64,000 nt of DNA, from NCBI RefSeq assembly GCF_000426545.1, contig NZ_KE384534.1, positions 62,001 to 126,000 on the forward strand, given 5' to 3'. The position numbers and the translations under genes are program-made. Each line of letters opens with the position of its first letter. Within the stretch, counting starts at the first letter, position 1. The notes under the pieces were generated by a model, which did no database searches, had not been told where the DNA came from, and saw only the letters and a program-made list of their open reading frames with translations. The DNA is from Paenibacillus massiliensis subsp. panacisoli DSM 21345. GTDB taxonomy: Bacteria > Bacillota > Bacilli > Paenibacillales > Paenibacillaceae. Below, piece by piece: positions 8,655 to 16,254 of this stretch.

Positions 8655-8829
8655 GTAAGCAGCTATTTTTCAGCCAAGTCCGTTCGTGTCGGGGAAGACT
8701 CATATAGCTGAAAGTTTGCTTAAATCCTCTGTATTAATATAGGTATTTGTGCATTCCGATGATAATCTAAGTGATGAGCTAATGTATTACGTTAGTATAC
8801 TTATTCGGATGGAAGGTGCGGATCAAGAC

Positions 8830-9870
8830 ATGAAAATATGGACAAAAGTAGCTACCGCTTCTCTGGCTCTGACATTGGCTGTGTCGGGAGTAGTGCTAAC
8901 GCAACCGGCTTATGCGGCACAGGCAACGAAAACCTTACAGGCTGTCTACAACAACATTCAGATCGTCTACAACGGAACTCAAGTAGCGACCGAGGGGGAG
9001 CTGGAGCCATTCCTCATCAATGGCACTACATATCTGCCACTGCGTGCCGTGGGTTCTGCCCTGGACAAGAAGGTTACTTGGGATGGCACCAATAAGCGAG
9101 TAGTCATTGAGGATACCTCGTTAGCCGTAGATGAGACGACAATTACGGCCCTGAACAGTCAGATCAATACACTCCAGCAGGAGCTGACAGCATCACAGGC
9201 TCTTGTGCAGGAGAAGGATGCATCCATTGCCACGCTGAACAGCCAGATTGCCTCGTTACAATCTCAGCTGAATAGCAGTAGTAGCAGTAGCAGTAGCAGC
9301 ATGACTGTTGCGAAGCTGGAGGATCAGCTGAATGACGATTACGAGGATTATCAATCCACGGACTCCGTTATTGATCTTAGTGGTGATGAGGATGATCTGT
9401 ATCTGGAGATAACAGTGGATAGAGATGGCTGGAGCGATTTGTCTTCTAGCCAGCAGCGTAGCTATGTGCAGGATATAGTGGACGATATCCTAGATGAATA
9501 TGAGGATGCGGATATTTCAGGTGAGGTGTATGATTCAACCCGACTGGCAACCATTAATGTAAGCAGCAGTGGGACGGTAAGTTTGGGTAACACGACAGTA
9601 AGTCTGTCCGAACTTAGGGATGATCTAAATGATGATTATGGCACTTATAATGATGTGAATTTCAACATCTATCTTTCGGGTGATGAGGATGATGTTACTG
9701 TAGAGGTATACGTATATGAGGATGATTGGACAAGTCTGTCCAGCTCACGTCGTAGCTCCTTCGTGGATAATCTGATCGGCGATATCGAGGATGCTTATCC
9801 GAATGCATACATCAGTGGATATATTTATGATGAGGATGACTCGTCTACAATTGAACGATTCAATAATTAA
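8830..9870 (+). CDS. Secreted stalk-domain protein with coiled coil and tandem acidic repeats
   Basis: I do not recognise a specific function. The 346-residue precursor has a signal peptide (about 1-29, ending AYA). Next is a copper-amine-oxidase N-terminal-like stalk domain (about 36-100: FLINGTTYLPLRAVGSAL, then VTWDGTNKRVVIED). A short coiled coil rich in LNSQI repeats (107-155) leads to a nine-serine linker. Two homologous acidic domains of about 80 residues follow (about 166-245 and 256-340), each with L.DQLNDDY / LRDDLNDDY and LSGDEDD motifs. ATG 8830 is chosen over 8749 because the signal peptide starts there, behind GGAAGGTG. It is probably a cell-surface or matrix protein. Confidence 0.8.
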   Translation: MKIWTKVATASLALTLAVSGVVLTQPAYAAQATKTLQAVYNNIQIVYNGTQVATEGELEPFLINGTTYLPLRAVGSALDKKVTWDGTNKRVVIEDTSLAVDETTITALNSQINTLQQELTASQALVQEKDASIATLNSQIASLQSQLNSSSSSSSSSMTVAKLEDQLNDDYEDYQSTDSVIDLSGDEDDLYLEITVDRDGWSDLSSSQQRSYVQDIVDDILDEYEDADISGEVYDSTRLATINVSSSGTVSLGNTTVSLSELRDDLNDDYGTYNDVNFNIYLSGDEDDVTVEVYVYEDDWTSLSSSRRSSFVDNLIGDIEDAYPNAYISGYIYDEDDSSTIERFNN

Positions 9871-9902
9871 TTCCATTGTAATAATATGAAAGTTGTAACT
9901 AG

Positions 9903-9950
9903 AGAGGCATCCCCGTCATTCAAGTCTAATACGGTGGATGCCTCTTTTGT
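9903..9950 (+). terminator. Terminator between the stalk protein and asparaginase
   Basis: AGAGGCATCC (9903-9912) pairs with GGATGCCTCT (9936-9945), followed by TTTTGTTT. It lies between converging genes and may act in both directions. Confidence 0.85.
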
Positions 9951-9960
9951 TTATTGGAGA

Positions 9961-11091
9961 TTAGTATTCATTGAAGTAGGACTGAATTTGCGCAGGGTCA
10001 TTCGTCTTGGTCAAGGCAAGCATCAATAGAATACGAGCCTTCTGTGGATTCAGAGAATCTGTTGTCACAAAGTTTTTAGCTAGATCTGCGCTGCGTCCAG
10101 ATACGGTACCACTTCCTACCCGACTGGAGCGTGCGATAATGACACCCTTCTTGCTCGCATCTGTTGCACCTTCAGAGGAGGCGCTGGACATCGAGCCATT
10201 CCCACTGCCAGCTACAACAATTCCTTTGGCACCTGCTGCCACAGCGGCATCATACAAATATCGGCCGTTGTTTTGATATTCATACAAAATATCTACCTGT
10301 GGAAGCTCCGTCAGGTTCGAAATATCGAATTCAGTCTGGCTGGTATGCTTACGAGTGGATTCATTATAGAAGTGGATCTTCTCTCCCACAATCGCACCCA
10401 GATAGCCCTGCTCGTTGGAACGGAAGGTATCCACAGCTGTTGTATTTGTCTTGCTGATGTAGCGTGCAGCGCCAATCCGATCATTTAACATGATCATTAC
10501 GCCTTTGTCTTTGGCCTCAGGAGAGCTTGCAAGCCTGACTGCATTATATAGGTTGAATGGACCATCTGCACTAATTGCGGTTGCAGGACGCATGGCGCCT
10601 ACGACAACAACAGGCTTGTCACTTTTGACGACCAGATTCAGAAAATAGGCAGTCTCCTCTAGCGTGTCTGTACCATGTGTAATGACGATACCGTCCACAT
10701 CATCTGATTGCAGCAATTCATTAATACGTTTCCCCATGTACAGCAAAATGTCATTGTTGATATTGGGGCTGCCCACATTAGCAATCTGCTCTCCGCTGAC
10801 ATTCGCAAGCTTCTTCATCTCCGGTACAGCTTGTATAAGCGTCTGGATTCCGATCGCCCCCGCCTGATAGCCTGTAGTATCGGTGTTGGAGGCTGCAGAG
10901 CCAGCGATGGTCCCTCCCGTGGCTAGGATGACTACATTAGGTAGAGAGGCACGAACCTCGGCCTCCTTGACCTGAGTCACAGCTTCGTTAGCGGCGGCTT
11001 CGCTAATCCATGATCCATTTACAGGTAGTAGTGAGCTTCCCAACAGAGCCGCAGTCAATAATGGAGCATATAATACATTTTTCAACTTCAT
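9961..11091 (-). CDS. Secreted L-asparaginase (type II)
   Basis: Hydrolyses L-asparagine to aspartate and ammonia outside the membrane. A signal peptide covers about residues 1-30. The catalytic motifs are ATGGTIAGS (first threonine) and VITHGTDTLEETA (second Thr with Asp). VVVGAMRPATAISADGP and the C-terminal SSRVGSGTVSG belong to the type II fold. ATG 11091 and GTG 11094 are adjacent; both follow GGGGG, and I take ATG. A GlnR/TnrA box and sigma-A promoter lie upstream, which suits the B. subtilis homologue AnsZ, a TnrA-activated gene. Confidence 0.93.
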   Translation of the reverse strand: MKLKNVLYAPLLTAALLGSSLLPVNGSWISEAAANEAVTQVKEAEVRASLPNVVILATGGTIAGSAASNTDTTGYQAGAIGIQTLIQAVPEMKKLANVSGEQIANVGSPNINNDILLYMGKRINELLQSDDVDGIVITHGTDTLEETAYFLNLVVKSDKPVVVVGAMRPATAISADGPFNLYNAVRLASSPEAKDKGVMIMLNDRIGAARYISKTNTTAVDTFRSNEQGYLGAIVGEKIHFYNESTRKHTSQTEFDISNLTELPQVDILYEYQNNGRYLYDAAVAAGAKGIVVAGSGNGSMSSASSEGATDASKKGVIIARSSRVGSGTVSGRSADLAKNFVTTDSLNPQKARILLMLALTKTNDPAQIQSYFNEY

Positions 11092-11222
11092 CACGATTTC
11101 CCCCTAGTCAATGATGTTCATGAAAGCTTCTTCAGTTCGTATGAAATGAGTGATTGAGATGAATATGTATAACTTCTCCTCCTTTTGTTATATTAAATGA
11201 CGCTTTGAAAACTTTAATTGCG

Positions 11223-11252
11223 ATTATAAGAGCTTTTGAAATAAAAGGTCAA
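11223..11252 (-). promoter_or_regulatory. Sigma-A promoter of the asparaginase gene
   Basis: On the minus strand TTGACC (11252-11247), an 18-bp spacer and TATAAT (11228-11223). Transcription would start near 11216, giving a leader of about 125 bases. The leader contains an unused strong Shine-Dalgarno-like AAAGGAGGAG near 11175 with no start codon in register. Confidence 0.7.
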
Positions 11253-11258
11253 TACTAT

Positions 11259-11275
11259 TGTCATGTTTTATAACA
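11259..11275 (-). promoter_or_regulatory. GlnR/TnrA box
   Basis: The sequence matches the nitrogen-regulator consensus TGTNA-N7-TNACA exactly (TGTCA, seven bases, TAACA; also valid in reverse). Its centre (11267) is about 51 bp upstream of the predicted start, the spacing from which TnrA activates. The regulator gene is not in the window. Confidence 0.75.
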
Positions 11276-11287
11276 TTATATGTTATA
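11269..11287. repeat. Perfect 19-bp palindrome overlapping the GlnR/TnrA box
   Basis: TATAACAT (11269-11276) and ATGTTATA (11280-11287) are exact inverted copies around TAT. It could be a second operator or an AT-rich chance palindrome. Confidence 0.55.
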
Positions 11288-11289
11288 TA

Positions 11290-11776
11290 AAATATCAAAT
11301 CATTAAATTTTAAAGCACATGATCTTAAAAAGGCCATATGGTGTAGATTCGTGTCTAATCTGTAGCAAGCTTAGTCTGATTACAAACTTCATTCGGCCTG
11401 CCAATCTATGTGTGCATTGAATTGAATCCATAAAAATCGAGTAAATAAAAATGAGAATATGCGTGGTTTGTAAATGATAAAAGGGTAAGTGAAAAAGCGA
11501 GAGAAATGGTTTTAATGTTAAAAAAATACATTTACACAAAATAAATATAAGTCATTACCAGCATAATTCTATGGCATGATAGCCATAATCCTTGGGATTT
11601 AAGGGATATTTCTTGATGGTGTGGAGAATGAAAGAGATAAGAATAAAAATGTGTATGTAGAATAGTGCAAATAAAAAGGAGTGTCAGAATACAATATAAA
11701 TGATAAAAAAACACCTGTTCATTTTATTTTATCGGAGCAATAAAACATTTGAATACGCACGAAGGGACTATTATTG
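11290..11776. other. AT-rich intergenic stretch, no gene seen
   Basis: About 490 bp between the asparaginase promoter and the citZ promoter. Short open frames on both strands lack ribosome sites and recognisable protein sequence. I see no RNA gene. Confidence 0.6.
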
Positions 11777-11805
11777 TTCACATAACCGACAAAATCCAGT
11801 ATAGT
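11777..11805 (+). promoter_or_regulatory. Putative citZ promoter
   Basis: TTCACA (11777-11782), a 17-bp spacer and TATAGT (11800-11805). It gives a leader of about 120 bases ahead of citZ. Confidence 0.55.
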
Positions 11806-11873
11806 AATAAGTGATTCGAATATTGACACGATGCGTTAATAATTTTCCATTACCTTTGTGATTTGTTGAATTT

Positions 11874-11887
11874 TGAAAATGTTTTCA
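11874..11887 (+). promoter_or_regulatory. cre-like catabolite site in the citZ leader
   Basis: TGAAAATGTTTTCA is a 14-bp palindromic match to the CcpA consensus TGWAANCGNTNWCA, with one departure (TG for the central CG). It lies about 60-75 bases downstream of the predicted start, where CcpA would block elongation. B. subtilis citZ is known to be repressed by CcpA through a cre site. Confidence 0.6.
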
Positions 11888-11932
11888 TTGCAAGTCCCTT
11901 CAATCTGTTGTGAACAAAGGAGAGATGTACCT

Positions 11933-13045
11933 ATGACTGCGACCAAAGGTCTGGAAGGTATCGTTGCAACGACCTCTTCCATAAGCTCAATCGTAGACGG
12001 TGTTCTGACGTACCGCGGTTATGATATCGATGACTTGGCCGTGAATGCTGCTTTCGAAGAAGTTGCTTTTCTGCTGTGGTTCGGTAAGCTGCCGGATGCA
12101 GGTGAGCTAGAGCAGCTACGTGCTGAGCTTAGCTCTTATGCAGCCATTCCGGATGAGCTGATTGCCCAAATGAAGCTGTATCCCAAAGAAGCGGGTACTA
12201 TGGCGGCATTGCGCTCTGCCGTATCTGCTCTTGCTTTGTATGACAATGAAGCGGATGACATGTCACGGGAAGCCAATGAACGGAAGGCTATCAAGCTGCA
12301 GGCTCAGCTACCGACCATCGTAGCGACAATTGCCCGTCTACGCCAAGGACTTGACCCTGTACAGCCAAAAGAAGGCGTTTCCATCGCTGAGAACTTCCTT
12401 TATATGCTGTCAGGCAAAGAGCCCGATGCGATCGCCATCAAAGCCTTTAACCAAGCGCTGGTGCTCCACGCTGACCATGAGCTGAATGCCTCTACCTTTG
12501 CTGCCCGAGTCACAGTGGCTACACTGTCGGATATTTACTCTGGCATCACGTCTGCTATTGGTGCACTCAAGGGGCCACTGCATGGTGGTGCGAACGAGGC
12601 CGTGGCGAAAATGCTCGATGAGATTGGCTCGTTGGAGCGGGTAGAATCCTATATTACGGAGAAGCTGAATAATCGTGACAAGATTATGGGCTTCGGCCAC
12701 CGTGTATACAAGAATGGTGACCCTCGTGCCAAGCATCTTCAGAAGATGTCTCGTGAGCTGGGCGAATTGAACGGAAATACGACGCAATATGATATGTCCG
12801 TGCAGATTGAGGATATGATTACGTCCCGTAAAGGTCTGAAGCCGAATGTAGACTTCTATTCAGCTTCTGTGTATACCCAGCTTGGTATTGAGCGTGAGCT
12901 GTTCACCCCGATCTTTGCTGTGAGCCGTGTATCTGGCTGGACTGCACATATTCTGGAGCAATTCGAGGATAATCGTCTGATTCGCCCACGTGCTGAATAT
13001 ACAGGACCAACGAATCAAAAATATGTAACACCAGATCAACGCTAA
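11933..13045 (+). CDS. citZ: Citrate synthase
   Basis: Condenses oxaloacetate and acetyl-CoA to citrate, the entry to the TCA cycle. The 370-residue protein has the catalytic-site segments LHADHELNAS, GFGHRVYKNGDPRA and NVDFYSASVY, supplying the two His and the Asp. The start is ATG 11933 behind AAAGGAGAG; the upstream in-frame ATG at 11873 lies in the leader. icd and mdh follow in the classical citZ-icd-mdh order. A 10-bp inverted repeat sits in the 181-bp gap before icd. Confidence 0.95.
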   Translation: MTATKGLEGIVATTSSISSIVDGVLTYRGYDIDDLAVNAAFEEVAFLLWFGKLPDAGELEQLRAELSSYAAIPDELIAQMKLYPKEAGTMAALRSAVSALALYDNEADDMSREANERKAIKLQAQLPTIVATIARLRQGLDPVQPKEGVSIAENFLYMLSGKEPDAIAIKAFNQALVLHADHELNASTFAARVTVATLSDIYSGITSAIGALKGPLHGGANEAVAKMLDEIGSLERVESYITEKLNNRDKIMGFGHRVYKNGDPRAKHLQKMSRELGELNGNTTQYDMSVQIEDMITSRKGLKPNVDFYSASVYTQLGIERELFTPIFAVSRVSGWTAHILEQFEDNRLIRPRAEYTGPTNQKYVTPDQR

Positions 13046-13116
13046 AGCTCCAAAAACGATGGACTATGCTTGGCTGGGCTTTGATGGCTCGAATTGTGAT
13101 AGAATAGTGGAGATGG

Positions 13117-13155
13117 CAGCGATGTGCTGTCTATGAATAGAATCACACATCGCTG
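13117..13155. repeat. Inverted repeat between citZ and icd
   Basis: CAGCGATGTG (13117-13126) and CACATCGCTG (13146-13155) are exact inverted copies separated by 19 bases, without a following T-run. It may be an mRNA-processing hairpin or an operator for an icd-specific promoter. Confidence 0.6.
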
Positions 13156-13226
13156 ACCATTCCATGCAAGAGCAGCATTGCTACAAATCAGACTAACACT
13201 AACCATTCAAGGAGGAACTAGAACTT

Positions 13227-14522
13227 ATGTTGAAATTGGAAAAGTTTGATCTCCCTACCGAAGGCGATAAAATCACGATTGATAATGGCAAGCTGCAGGT
13301 ACCAAATAACCCGGTCATTCCTTTCATTGAAGGTGACGGCACAGGCCGCGATATCTGGAAGGCTTCCAAGCGGGTGCTGGATGCTGCTGTGGAGAAGGCT
13401 TATAGCGGCTCCAAGAAGATTGCGTGGTACGAAGTATTCGCAGGTGAGAAAGCATTTAATACATACGGGGAGTGGCTTCCGAACGATACGCTGGAAGCGA
13501 TTCGTGAATATATCGTAGCCATTAAAGGACCACTGACAACTCCAATCGGCGGCGGAATCCGTTCATTGAACGTGGCGCTGCGTCAGGAGCTGGACCTGTA
13601 TGTGTGCCTGCGTCCTGTACGTTACTTCGACGGCGTACCTTCCCCAGTGAAGCGTCCTGAGCTGGTAGACATGGTCATCTTCCGTGAGAACACTGAAGAT
13701 ATCTATGCAGGTATCGAGTACAAGGAAGGCTCCGAGGAAGTGAAGAAGGTCATCGAATTCCTGCAAAAGGAAATGAACGTGAACAAGATTCGCTTCCCTG
13801 AGACTTCTGGAATCGGCATCAAGCCGGTATCCGCTGAGGGCTCCAAGCGTCTGGTTCGTGCTGCAGTAGAGTATGCGATTCAGCATAACCGCAAATCCGT
13901 GACACTGGTGCATAAGGGTAACATCATGAAGTTCACTGAGGGTGCCTTCAAAAACTGGGGCTACGAGGTCGCTGAGCAGGAATTCGGAGATCGTGTATTC
14001 ACTTGGGCACAATACGATATCATCAAGGAAAAAGACGGTGAGGAAGCAGCTAATGCAGCTCAAAAAGCCGCTGAAGAAGCTGGCAAAATCATCGTGAAAG
14101 ATGCAATCGCGGATATCGCGTTGCAACAAGTTCTGACTCGTCCTGGTGAGTTCGATGTGATTGCGACATTGAATCTGAACGGGGACTACCTGTCTGATGC
14201 TCTGGCTGCACAAGTAGGAGGTATCGGAATCGCTCCAGGTGCTAATATTAACTATGTAACAGGACATGCGATCTTCGAAGCAACGCATGGTACAGCGCCG
14301 AAATATGCTGACAAAGATGTCGTGAATCCAGGCTCCGTCATTCTGTCTGGCGTCATGCTGCTTGAGCATCTGGGCTGGCAGGAAGCTGCTGACCTGATCT
14401 ACAAGGGCATGGAGACATCCATTAATAATAAAACAGTTACCTACGACTTTGCTCGTCTGATGGAAGGCGCTACCCAAGTGAAATGCTCTGAGTTTGCTGA
14501 CCAAATCATTAGCAACATGTAG
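13227..14522 (+). CDS. icd: Isocitrate dehydrogenase, NADP-type
   Basis: Oxidatively decarboxylates isocitrate to 2-oxoglutarate. The 431 residues show the phosphorylatable-Ser/substrate loop around GGIRSLNVALRQELDLYVCLRPVRYF, the metal/substrate block VIFRENTEDIYAGIEY, VHKGNIMKFTEGAF, and the cofactor region ATHGTAPKYADKDVVNPGS, in which Lys and Tyr favour NADP. AAGGAGG is 15 bases before ATG 13227. Its TAG is embedded in the ribosome site of mdh, so the two are tightly coupled. Confidence 0.96.
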   Translation: MLKLEKFDLPTEGDKITIDNGKLQVPNNPVIPFIEGDGTGRDIWKASKRVLDAAVEKAYSGSKKIAWYEVFAGEKAFNTYGEWLPNDTLEAIREYIVAIKGPLTTPIGGGIRSLNVALRQELDLYVCLRPVRYFDGVPSPVKRPELVDMVIFRENTEDIYAGIEYKEGSEEVKKVIEFLQKEMNVNKIRFPETSGIGIKPVSAEGSKRLVRAAVEYAIQHNRKSVTLVHKGNIMKFTEGAFKNWGYEVAEQEFGDRVFTWAQYDIIKEKDGEEAANAAQKAAEEAGKIIVKDAIADIALQQVLTRPGEFDVIATLNLNGDYLSDALAAQVGGIGIAPGANINYVTGHAIFEATHGTAPKYADKDVVNPGSVILSGVMLLEHLGWQEAADLIYKGMETSINNKTVTYDFARLMEGATQVKCSEFADQIISNM

Positions 14523-14535
14523 GAGGACTCATATC

Positions 14536-15477
14536 GTGACTATTCAACGTAAAAAGATCACCGTGGTTGGAGCCGGGTTCACCGGAGCGACGACTGCCCT
14601 GATGCTTGCGCAAAAAGAGCTTGGTGATGTGGTGCTGCTGGATATTCCGCAATTGGAGAATCCCACCAAGGGCAAGGCGTTGGATATGCTCGAGGCCAGT
14701 CCGGTACAAGGCTTTGATAGCAACATTATTGGTACCTCTAATTATGAGGATGCTGCTGATTCGGATATCGTAATTATCACGGCAGGCGTAGCTCGCAAGC
14801 CCGGCATGAGTAGAGATGATCTGGTAAATACCAATGCCGGAATTGTCAAAGCTGTCTGCGAGAATGTGAAGAAATATTGCCCGAACTCTATCGTCATCCT
14901 GTTGAGCAATCCTGTGGATGCCATGACTTATGCAGCGTTCAAGACGCTTGGTTTTCCTAAGAATCGGGTTATCGGTCAATCCGGAGTGCTGGATACCGCA
15001 AGGTACTGCACCTTCATCGCCCAGGAGCTGAACGTATCTGTTGAGGATGTCCGAGGCTTCGTGCTTGGTGGGCATGGAGATGATATGGTACCGCTGGTCC
15101 GGTACTCCAGTGTCGGTGGTATTCCGATCGACACGTTGATCCCTGCTGAGCGCATTGATGCGATCGTACAGCGTGCTCGTGTTGGCGGCGGTGAGATTGT
15201 GAATCTCCTTGGCAATGGCAGTGCCTACTACGCACCAGCAGCTTCGTTGGTGCAGATGGCTGAGGCCATTCTCAAGGATAAGAAGCGAATCTTACCAGTC
15301 ATTGCCTATCTCGAGGGAGAATACGGGTACCAGGATCTATTCATGGGTGTACCCGCTATTCTTGGCGGCGACGGCATCGAGAATATCTTCGAGCTTGAGC
15401 TAACGCCAGACGAGAAGGCTGCGCTTGACCGATCAGCTGAATCGGTTCGGAGTGTCATTGAGATCGTTACAGTGTAG
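14536..15477 (+). CDS. mdh: Malate dehydrogenase
   Basis: NAD-dependent oxidation of malate to oxaloacetate. GTG 14536 is the start: AGGAGG overlaps the icd stop at 14521-14526, and the protein then begins TIQRKKITVVGAGFTGATTA, the NAD-binding Rossmann motif. Active-site elements are IGQSGVLDTAR and VLGGHGDDMVPLVRYS, with the catalytic His. It has 313 residues, close to B. subtilis Mdh. A strong terminator ends the citZ-icd-mdh unit. Confidence 0.95.
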   Translation: MTIQRKKITVVGAGFTGATTALMLAQKELGDVVLLDIPQLENPTKGKALDMLEASPVQGFDSNIIGTSNYEDAADSDIVIITAGVARKPGMSRDDLVNTNAGIVKAVCENVKKYCPNSIVILLSNPVDAMTYAAFKTLGFPKNRVIGQSGVLDTARYCTFIAQELNVSVEDVRGFVLGGHGDDMVPLVRYSSVGGIPIDTLIPAERIDAIVQRARVGGGEIVNLLGNGSAYYAPAASLVQMAEAILKDKKRILPVIAYLEGEYGYQDLFMGVPAILGGDGIENIFELELTPDEKAALDRSAESVRSVIEIVTV

Positions 15478-15491
15478 TGAAGAAAGTCTAT

Positions 15492-15538
15492 AGAGTATAC
15501 CTGCACATGAGAATGTGTCAGGTGTACTCTTTTCTTTT
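15492..15538 (+). terminator. Terminator after mdh
   Basis: AGAGTATACCTG-CACAT pairs with ATGTG-TCAGGTGTACTCT around a GAGA loop (15492-15530), with a T-rich tail. Confidence 0.85.
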
Positions 15539-15632
15539 GAAATGGGCGTTGGTATAATTATTTTGATTGCAACTTTCGAGAGAATCATAGAATGTCAATG
15601 AATTTTATTACATGAAATGGAGGCCTACACAA

Positions 15633-16058
15633 ATGGTTGTGTACTTGCTGCACATGATCGGCACACTGGCCGTAGGGTTCTATCTCCTTCTGCCACTAGT
15701 GGTGAAGTCGATGAAGAAATTGTCTGCACCTGCGCAGGAAGGAAGTATGTCTGTCATCAGCACCCTGAACCGACTTGCCCAGTTCGCGCTAATCGTTCAA
15801 TTGCTGACAGGTGGCTACATGCTAACCGGTGGCGGTGATCGTTACTCTGTAGCCTGGATGGTAGTTGTCATTCTGCTGCTCCTGATTATGGGAGGATTCA
15901 GCGGTATGATGGGCAAGCCCTTGCGTCTTGCGATGGAGGGTGTACGCAGTGGAGCGGATATCTCCGCGTCCCTACGTAAGATTAGTACATTCAGTATCGG
16001 AATGGCCGCGGCGCTCTTGGTCATGATATTCTTCATGGTGAATTCTTCAATTATTTAA
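15633..16058 (+). CDS. Small integral membrane protein, unknown function
   Basis: I do not recognise the family. The 141-residue protein has four predicted membrane spans (about 3-22, 46-66, 73-94 and 115-137) and positively charged loops. ATG 15633 is preferred because ATGGAGG (15617-15623) is its ribosome site, which makes an ATG at 15612 unlikely. It is a single-gene unit: the mdh terminator precedes it and another terminator follows at 16086. Confidence 0.75.
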   Translation: MVVYLLHMIGTLAVGFYLLLPLVVKSMKKLSAPAQEGSMSVISTLNRLAQFALIVQLLTGGYMLTGGGDRYSVAWMVVVILLLLIMGGFSGMMGKPLRLAMEGVRSGADISASLRKISTFSIGMAAALLVMIFFMVNSSII

Positions 16059-16085
16059 GGAATTTGCAGACAGTCTGAGCTGGAG

Positions 16086-16125
16086 AGGTCTTCACAGGAT
16101 TCATAATTCTGTGGAGGCCTTTTTC
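16086..16125 (+). terminator. Terminator after the membrane protein gene
   Basis: AGGTCTTCACAG (16086-16097) pairs, with minor mismatches, to CTGTGGAGGCCT (16109-16120), followed by TTTTT. Confidence 0.8.
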
Positions 16126-16138
16126 GTATGTTTAGGAA

Positions 16139-16163
16139 GTTTAATCTTGTGCCAAGAGGGTAA
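16139..16163 (+). promoter_or_regulatory. Sigma-B-like promoter before the stress SDR gene
   Basis: GTTTAA (16139-16144), 13 bp and GGGTAA (16158-16163) match the general-stress sigma-B consensus GTTTAA-N12-15-GGGWAW. Related forespore factors recognise similar elements, so the factor is not certain. Confidence 0.55.
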
Positions 16164-16254
16164 AAACATAATGAAAACGAGAGTAGACAGCATCCCTTAA
16201 AGACATCCTAATGAATCAGGACCCCAAAAGAATGAATCGAAGGAGTGAGATGAT

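Noticed and set aside
13563..14504. Long antisense open frame within icd (313 codons)
   Set aside because: It is a shadow of a highly expressed gene; its composition is rich in Cys/His/Ser as expected for a reverse frame.
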